22,079 nucleotides of DNA from a virus: positions 1 through 22,079 of IMG/VR virus record IMGVR_UViG_3300017752_000192; one strand, 5' to 3'. The notes below the pieces were generated by a model. It was not told the DNA's origin and did not search any database. It saw only the letters and a list, made by a program, of their open reading frames with translations. A program made the position numbers and the translations under genes. This document shows positions 19,632 to 22,079 of this stretch, one piece after another; position 1 is the first letter of the stretch, and each line of letters begins with the position of its first letter.

Positions 19632-19892
19632 TTACTGCTTGGACTGTTGCTTCTTCCACAGATCGTTGAGCGCATTCTGTAACTGCTTGTATCCGAGTTC
19701 CCCGCCCAGTGCAGCGTCGCGCTGTACCGAGTCGAGTTGGTCTTGGTGTTCTGCCACCAGTTCCTTCAGTGCATCGACAGAGTCTCGAAGACGGATCTCC
19801 TTCGGAGAAAGATTGTCGTTGCGAGTCGTGGAGGGTATTGGACCCAGTTCTAAACAGAGGTGGTATAGTGCTTCGCGGGGTGTCATAATCAT
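19632..19892 (-). CDS. 86-aa helical protein
   Basis: The charged soluble protein MIMTPREALYHLCLELGPIP is mostly helical (LRDSVDALKELVAEHQDQLDSVQRD) and ends in a basic KKQQSKQ. No family known. ATG at 19892 is preferred over 19886 because AAAGGACAC precedes it and the ATGA overlaps the previous stop. Confidence 0.73.
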   Translation of the reverse strand: MIMTPREALYHLCLELGPIPSTTRNDNLSPKEIRLRDSVDALKELVAEHQDQLDSVQRDAALGGELGYKQLQNALNDLWKKQQSKQ

Positions 19893-20257
19893 GTGTCCTT
19901 TGGTACGCGGGGGAGTATTAATTGGTCTACCTTATATAGTGCATCCTTGGCAAGGAACAACTCATGCTTTACTTCGTCATCGTACCCTGCCACAGGGGAG
20001 TCCTGTAAACGAGTCATCATGTCGATGGTGGCACGTAGCAACGAGTGAAGTGCATAGTAGTGGTGGATGTCAGGTTCGGCAGGATCTTTGATCGATGATA
20101 ACAACTCATCTAGATGGGAGAGGAGAGAGTCGATCTGGTCGGGTTGGAGTTCCTGGAGTGCTTCCTGTTCCAGATAATCTTCCTCGGCAGATACGACCCT
20201 TTGTCGAAATGCATCTAACGATACAACGTTGTCAGAGTCTGTACTTTCTTTTTCCAT
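19889..20257 (-). CDS. 122-aa acidic helical protein
   Basis: The protein begins MEKESTDSDNVVSLDAFRQR; the 'VVSLDAFRxR' stretch is common at the N terminus of small phage proteins. The rest is helical and acidic (ELQPDQIDSLLSHLDELLSSI). No motif or membrane segment. Weak ribosome site; its end overlaps the 86-aa gene. Confidence 0.75.
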   Translation of the reverse strand: MEKESTDSDNVVSLDAFRQRVVSAEEDYLEQEALQELQPDQIDSLLSHLDELLSSIKDPAEPDIHHYYALHSLLRATIDMMTRLQDSPVAGYDDEVKHELFLAKDALYKVDQLILPRVPKDT

Positions 20258-20282
20258 AATGTAGTTTCCATAATGTGTTGAA

Positions 20283-20594
20283 TCAAATCATCTTGCCAGC
20301 GAAACAACTTGCTGAGTCGGTCTTCTTTCCGATGACCTTTATCGTGCAAATGTTAGCGAGGTTGGCATGTGTTCTTTCATCAGATGGTTTGCCATCTATC
20401 AATTCGTAACCCACGATCCAAAAGAACTTAGGGGTAACGCCCTCAGCATAGAACGACTCGTATGCACGAACGTACATCGATTCGTATACGCGATAGCGTA
20501 TTGGATCGGAACAGTTATTATACAGCACCTCGACATCGCGATACCCTGCTTTTGGGGTATCTTTCGGTCCTTCTAGATCGTCTGGGTGTACCAT
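20283..20594 (-). CDS. 103-aa unknown protein behind a late promoter
   Basis: This soluble alpha/beta protein includes YRVYESMYVRAYESFYAEGV and KFFWIVGYELIDGKPSDERT. No family recognised. ATG at 20594 follows AGGA by nine bases. The late box TATAAATA lies 51 bp upstream, and a 6-bp hairpin (20621-20640) would form at the 5' end of the message. Confidence 0.75.
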   Translation of the reverse strand: MVHPDDLEGPKDTPKAGYRDVEVLYNNCSDPIRYRVYESMYVRAYESFYAEGVTPKFFWIVGYELIDGKPSDERTHANLANICTIKVIGKKTDSASCFAGKMI

Positions 20595-20620
20595 GGTATG
20601 TTATCCTTGCGGGCAGGTGG

Positions 20621-20640
20621 GGTGGACTCGTAACTCCACC
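20621..20640 (-). promoter_or_regulatory. Hairpin at the 5' end of a late transcript
   Basis: GGTGGA (20621-20626) and TCCACC (20635-20640) pair perfectly around an 8-base loop. The hairpin begins only a few bases after the expected start of the transcript from the late box at 20645-20652, so it may protect the message end. No T run follows, so it is not a terminator. Confidence 0.45.
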
Positions 20641-20644
20641 AGGA

Positions 20645-20652
20645 TATTTATA
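20645..20652 (-). promoter_or_regulatory. T4-type late promoter TATAAATA
   Basis: The minus strand reads AGAGTATAAATATCC, an exact late box, 51 bp before the 103-aa gene. No standard -35 box is at the right distance. Confidence 0.72.
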
Positions 20653-20907
20653 CTCTGTGAGTCGTGCAATACCATTTTTTCTCGCAGAATATTTTTTTAT
20701 ATCGCATAATCCAATCGCCGTGGAGGTTTAGGGGGAGGAGTAATCGGGAGTGATCGGGAGTGACTCGGAGTCGGAACCGCTAGGGATCCTAACCTGTAAC
20801 CCTTTTTCACTAGGAGTCCCGTACGAACCAACACCCCCCCCCTACCTTTAGGGGAGGAGGCACGACGCACGACACATGCACCATGAACGCACACCATGGT
20901 CCATCAC
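20653..20907. other. Gene-free repeat- and G/C-tract-rich region, 255 bp
   Basis: The region holds, left to right: an AT-rich patch (ATTTTTTTATAT near 20690); TTTAGGGGGAGGAG (20727-20740); three 10-bp units, ATCGGGAGTG twice exactly and ACTCGGAGTC once (20743-20772), the last making an inverted repeat GACTC-G-GAGTC (20762-20772); GGATCC within TAGGGATCCTAA; a run of nine C (20834-20842) in a hairpin with TAGGGGAGGAGG (to 20860); and CACGAC twice. TTTAGGGG(G)AGGAG occurs twice 120 bp apart. A 66-codon minus-strand frame here has no ribosome site and looks non-coding. It looks like a site for protein binding, replication or RNA structure; which one cannot be told. Confidence 0.5.
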
Positions 20908-21045
20908 TCAGGGTATCAGTCCCATCACCTTGCGTACTGCATACTCTGATGTGCCACATGACTCGGCGATAGCAGCATATGTCGACTGTCCATCGTCTGC
21001 CACCACGACTGCTCTTAACTCTTTGTCTGTTATTTCTCTATTCAT
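20908..21045 (-). CDS. 45-aa helix-turn-helix-like protein
   Basis: The frame reads MNREITDKELRAVVVADDGQ, then STYAAIAESCGTSEYAVRKV and MGLIP. The segment YAAIAESCGTSEYAVRKVM has the spacing of a helix-turn-helix: helix, turn with CGTS, recognition helix. At 45 residues it would be among the smallest HTH proteins and would need to dimerise. The ribosome site AGAGGAAG is strong. It overlaps the 43-aa membrane gene by 8 bp and is the last gene before the repeat-rich region, which could hold its binding sites (inference). Confidence 0.7.
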   Translation of the reverse strand: MNREITDKELRAVVVADDGQSTYAAIAESCGTSEYAVRKVMGLIP

Positions 21046-21169
21046 TTTCACTTCCTCTTGTTTGCATTACACTACACCCAATCATATAAAGAGTGTAACA
21101 AATGATGAATGGTATTAGCACAGGGAACACAACAAACATAATTGCTGTTATGACTAGATCTTTATTCAT
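21038..21169 (-). CDS. 43-aa membrane protein
   Basis: The product MNKDLVITAIMFVVFPVLIP continues FIICYTLYMIGCSVMQTRGS and ends ENE. One long or two short membrane segments span residues 5-35. It overlaps both neighbours by 8 bp: its start lies in the end of the 33-aa gene and its stop in the start of the HTH gene. The ribosome site is weak, so translation is probably coupled. Confidence 0.65.
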   Translation of the reverse strand: MNKDLVITAIMFVVFPVLIPFIICYTLYMIGCSVMQTRGSENE

Positions 21170-21263
21170 TCTCTTTGCTCTCTATGGAATACACAGTTGC
21201 CTGTATTGTTGTCAATAGAATTAATGTTAGAAGGACAATCGCGTCAGACAGATTATGCTCCAT
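21162..21263 (-). CDS. 33-aa membrane micro-protein
   Basis: ATG at 21263 gives MEHNLSDAIVLLTLILLTTI then QATVYSIESKENE: one membrane helix with a charged tail. The longer frame from 21380 runs through another gene in a different frame. No strong ribosome site; it overlaps the preceding gene by 11 bp. Confidence 0.55.
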   Translation of the reverse strand: MEHNLSDAIVLLTLILLTTIQATVYSIESKENE

Positions 21264-21408
21264 CGGAGTCTGCCATTTTCTCTTCGACTTTGAAGTAATG
21301 ATCATCTGGACCAGACGTATTGTCCTGATATAGGAATTTCTGGAGGATGTATGCGGCGAGGAGAAACGCCCCCACCACACAGACGAAGAGGAGCAGGAGA
21401 GGCATCAT
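21253..21408 (-). CDS. 51-aa membrane protein
   Basis: The frame MMPLLLLFVCVVGAFLLAAY continues ILQKFLYQDNTSGPDDHYFK and has an acidic tail. One N-terminal membrane segment of about 20 residues; no clear cleavage site. ATG at 21408 overlaps the previous TGA; AGGACA lies about 10 bases upstream. No family known. Confidence 0.68.
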   Translation of the reverse strand: MMPLLLLFVCVVGAFLLAAYILQKFLYQDNTSGPDDHYFKVEEKMADSDGA

Positions 21409-21602
21409 AGGATGTGTCCTGCCTCTACCATATACTCGTCGAGTTTGGTTGCTGCATCTTCCGAGGACATACCAGAGTCCAAGAGATCGGAATAAACAGC
21501 GTCCCAGTCGATGACCGTGTCTCCCTGGAAGGAGATCGATCTCTTCTTGACTGCTGCGCGGATCACTCCACCTGATGCGTTGGTCTTGCTACTGCTTGCC
21601 AT
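21405..21602 (-). CDS. 65-aa unknown protein
   Basis: The product MASSSKTNASGGVIRAAVKK has a flexible, basic N terminus and an acidic helical second half with LLDSGMSSEDAATKLDEYM, which has the look of a UBA-like or small helical hairpin. That likeness is weak. GAGGAAGAG precedes the ATG at 21602. Soluble. Confidence 0.75.
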   Translation of the reverse strand: MASSSKTNASGGVIRAAVKKRSISFQGDTVIDWDAVYSDLLDSGMSSEDAATKLDEYMVEAGHIL

Positions 21603-21604
21603 GA

Positions 21605-21856
21605 TTACTCTTCCTCACTACTCTTGTCAATTGATTCTTTAATCCACTTCTTGAGTGATGCTTCACCACCAAGACAGACCACTTCGAGTTTGTACTCTTC
21701 CTCGACCTTCTCAACAAGATTAGCACGAGAGATGGCGAAGAAGTCAGACGGATGCAGGAGGATCTTTGTTGCCTTGCCTGTCTCAATCCAACGCTCAATG
21801 CGCTCTCGGAGCGGAGTCTTGTAGTAAAACGATTGTGGGAGATCTGTAGTGCTCAT
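21605..21856 (-). CDS. 83-aa unknown protein
   Basis: The protein MSTTDLPQSFYYKTPLRERI is soluble and alternates helix and strand (ATKILLHPSDFFAISRA, YKLEVVCLGGEASLKKWI). No family recognised. The ribosome site AGGAAAA lies upstream, and the next gene starts 2 bp after the stop. Confidence 0.75.
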   Translation of the reverse strand: MSTTDLPQSFYYKTPLRERIERWIETGKATKILLHPSDFFAISRANLVEKVEEEYKLEVVCLGGEASLKKWIKESIDKSSEEE

Positions 21857-21859
21857 AAC

Positions 21860-22048
21860 TTATTTTCCTGTGTTGGATTCTTCAAATTGGTAGAGGATAC
21901 CGAAGATGGTATCATATGTTTCTCTTGCGTGCTGGAGGGCAATACGGTGCTCCTCAGTGTGGGAACGTTTCCAGTTCCTTTTCGCGATCTCGAGTCGTGC
22001 TTCAAACGTTCCCTCGAGATGCGCCGTTAATGCGGAGGTGGTGATCAT
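21860..22048 (-). CDS. 62-aa helical protein
   Basis: The charged helical protein MITTSALTAHLEGTFEARLE, with RNWKRSHTEEHRIALQHARE, has no known motif. ATGA overlaps the end of the gene entering from the right edge. The stop lies 3 bp before the next ATG. Confidence 0.7.
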   Translation of the reverse strand: MITTSALTAHLEGTFEARLEIAKRNWKRSHTEEHRIALQHARETYDTIFGILYQFEESNTGK

Positions 22049-22079
22049 AGGTAGTTTGGTCCAGTCCAGCGTACATCAA
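22045..22079 (-). CDS. C-terminal end of a gene entering from the right edge
   Basis: The last codons read D-V-R-W-T-G-P-N-Y-L and stop with a TGA that overlaps the ATG of the 62-aa gene (ATGA). Only ten residues are in the window, so the call rests on the coupling pattern. Confidence 0.5.
   Translation of the reverse strand, partial: DVRWTGPNYL

Noticed and set aside
19507-19659. N-terminal extension of the 33-aa membrane peptide to 84 aa
   Set aside because: The internal ATG at 19506 has a strong GAGAGG site, while the extension has none, covers the phased repeats and overlaps the next gene.
20834-20860. C9/TAGGGGAGGAGG hairpin as an intrinsic terminator of the HTH operon
   Set aside because: Stable stem but no T run after it on the minus strand.
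20697-20897. A 66-codon minus-strand frame across the repeat-rich region
   Set aside because: No ribosome site, proline/arginine-rich content produced by the G/C tracts and 10-bp repeats; treated as non-coding.
1-22079. tRNA genes, CRISPR arrays, insertion sequences, integrase or attachment sites
   Set aside because: I read both strands for cloverleaf-like arms, regular spacer arrays, transposase or integrase motifs and found none; a computed tRNA scan would be needed to be sure.

Overview
The window looks like part of the genome of a large lytic tailed phage of the T4-like myovirus type, probably from a marine host. The support is extreme gene density, nearly all genes on the minus strand, start/stop overlaps (ATGA, TAATG, GTGA) between most neighbours, T4-type late promoters (TATAAATA), and families common in marine T4-like phages: DUF3310, MazG, 2OG-Fe(II) oxygenases, a radical SAM protein, Dam, a SprT-like protein and a SleB hydrolase. 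No capsid, tail or replication hallmark gene is recognised, so this is an accessory region. The host cannot be named from the sequence.

Layout, in left-to-right coordinates (minus-strand transcription runs right to left). 1-2.8 kb: a gene running off the edge, a 428-aa protein behind a late promoter, a Dam-type methylase and a SprT-like HEMVH protein. 2.8-4.3 kb: small exported and membrane proteins, a control region with two early-type promoters facing left and a late promoter facing right, the only plus-strand gene (coiled coil plus membrane segment), and its terminator. 4.3-7.5 kb: a HAD phosphatase, a PD-(D/E)XK nuclease and a run of small unknown genes. 7.6-10.1 kb: two 2OG-Fe(II) oxygenases, DUF3310, a ribbon-helix-helix regulator, a membrane protein and a 189-aa DNA-repair-like protein. 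10.1-12.2 kb: a 521-aa membrane-anchored coiled-coil protein and a secreted SleB-type cell-wall hydrolase. 12.2-16.4 kb: small genes and several exported proteins, including a putative secreted metzincin-like protease and a c-type cytochrome, plus a GIY-YIG-like protein. 16.4-19.5 kb: a tightly overlapping cassette of radical SAM-SPASM enzyme, prolyl-hydroxylase-like oxygenase, GT-B-like glycosyltransferase and MazG. 19.5-22 kb: small unknown genes, a 255-bp gene-free region rich in G/C tracts and short repeats, and a run of very small membrane proteins.

The clearest structure not explained by the genes is a promoter module found seven times (3.35, 3.5, 7.55, 13.6, 14.4, 15.4 and 16.4 kb). 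A TAAgTTGTTGATT-like element starts 32 bp (31 bp in one copy) upstream of a TTGnnn -35 box, followed by 17-18 bp and a TATAAT-like -10 box. In most copies the upstream element also carries the stop codon of the preceding gene. These look like early promoters with a dedicated upstream binding site. Most of them feed small, membrane or exported proteins, which suggests early remodelling of the host envelope. TATAAATA sites mark a second, late regulon.

The best candidates for undescribed biology are the radical SAM/hydroxylase/glycosyltransferase cassette, the exported set (cytochrome c, metzincin-like protease, signal-peptide proteins) under the shared promoter module, and the repeat-rich region at 20.65-20.9 kb.
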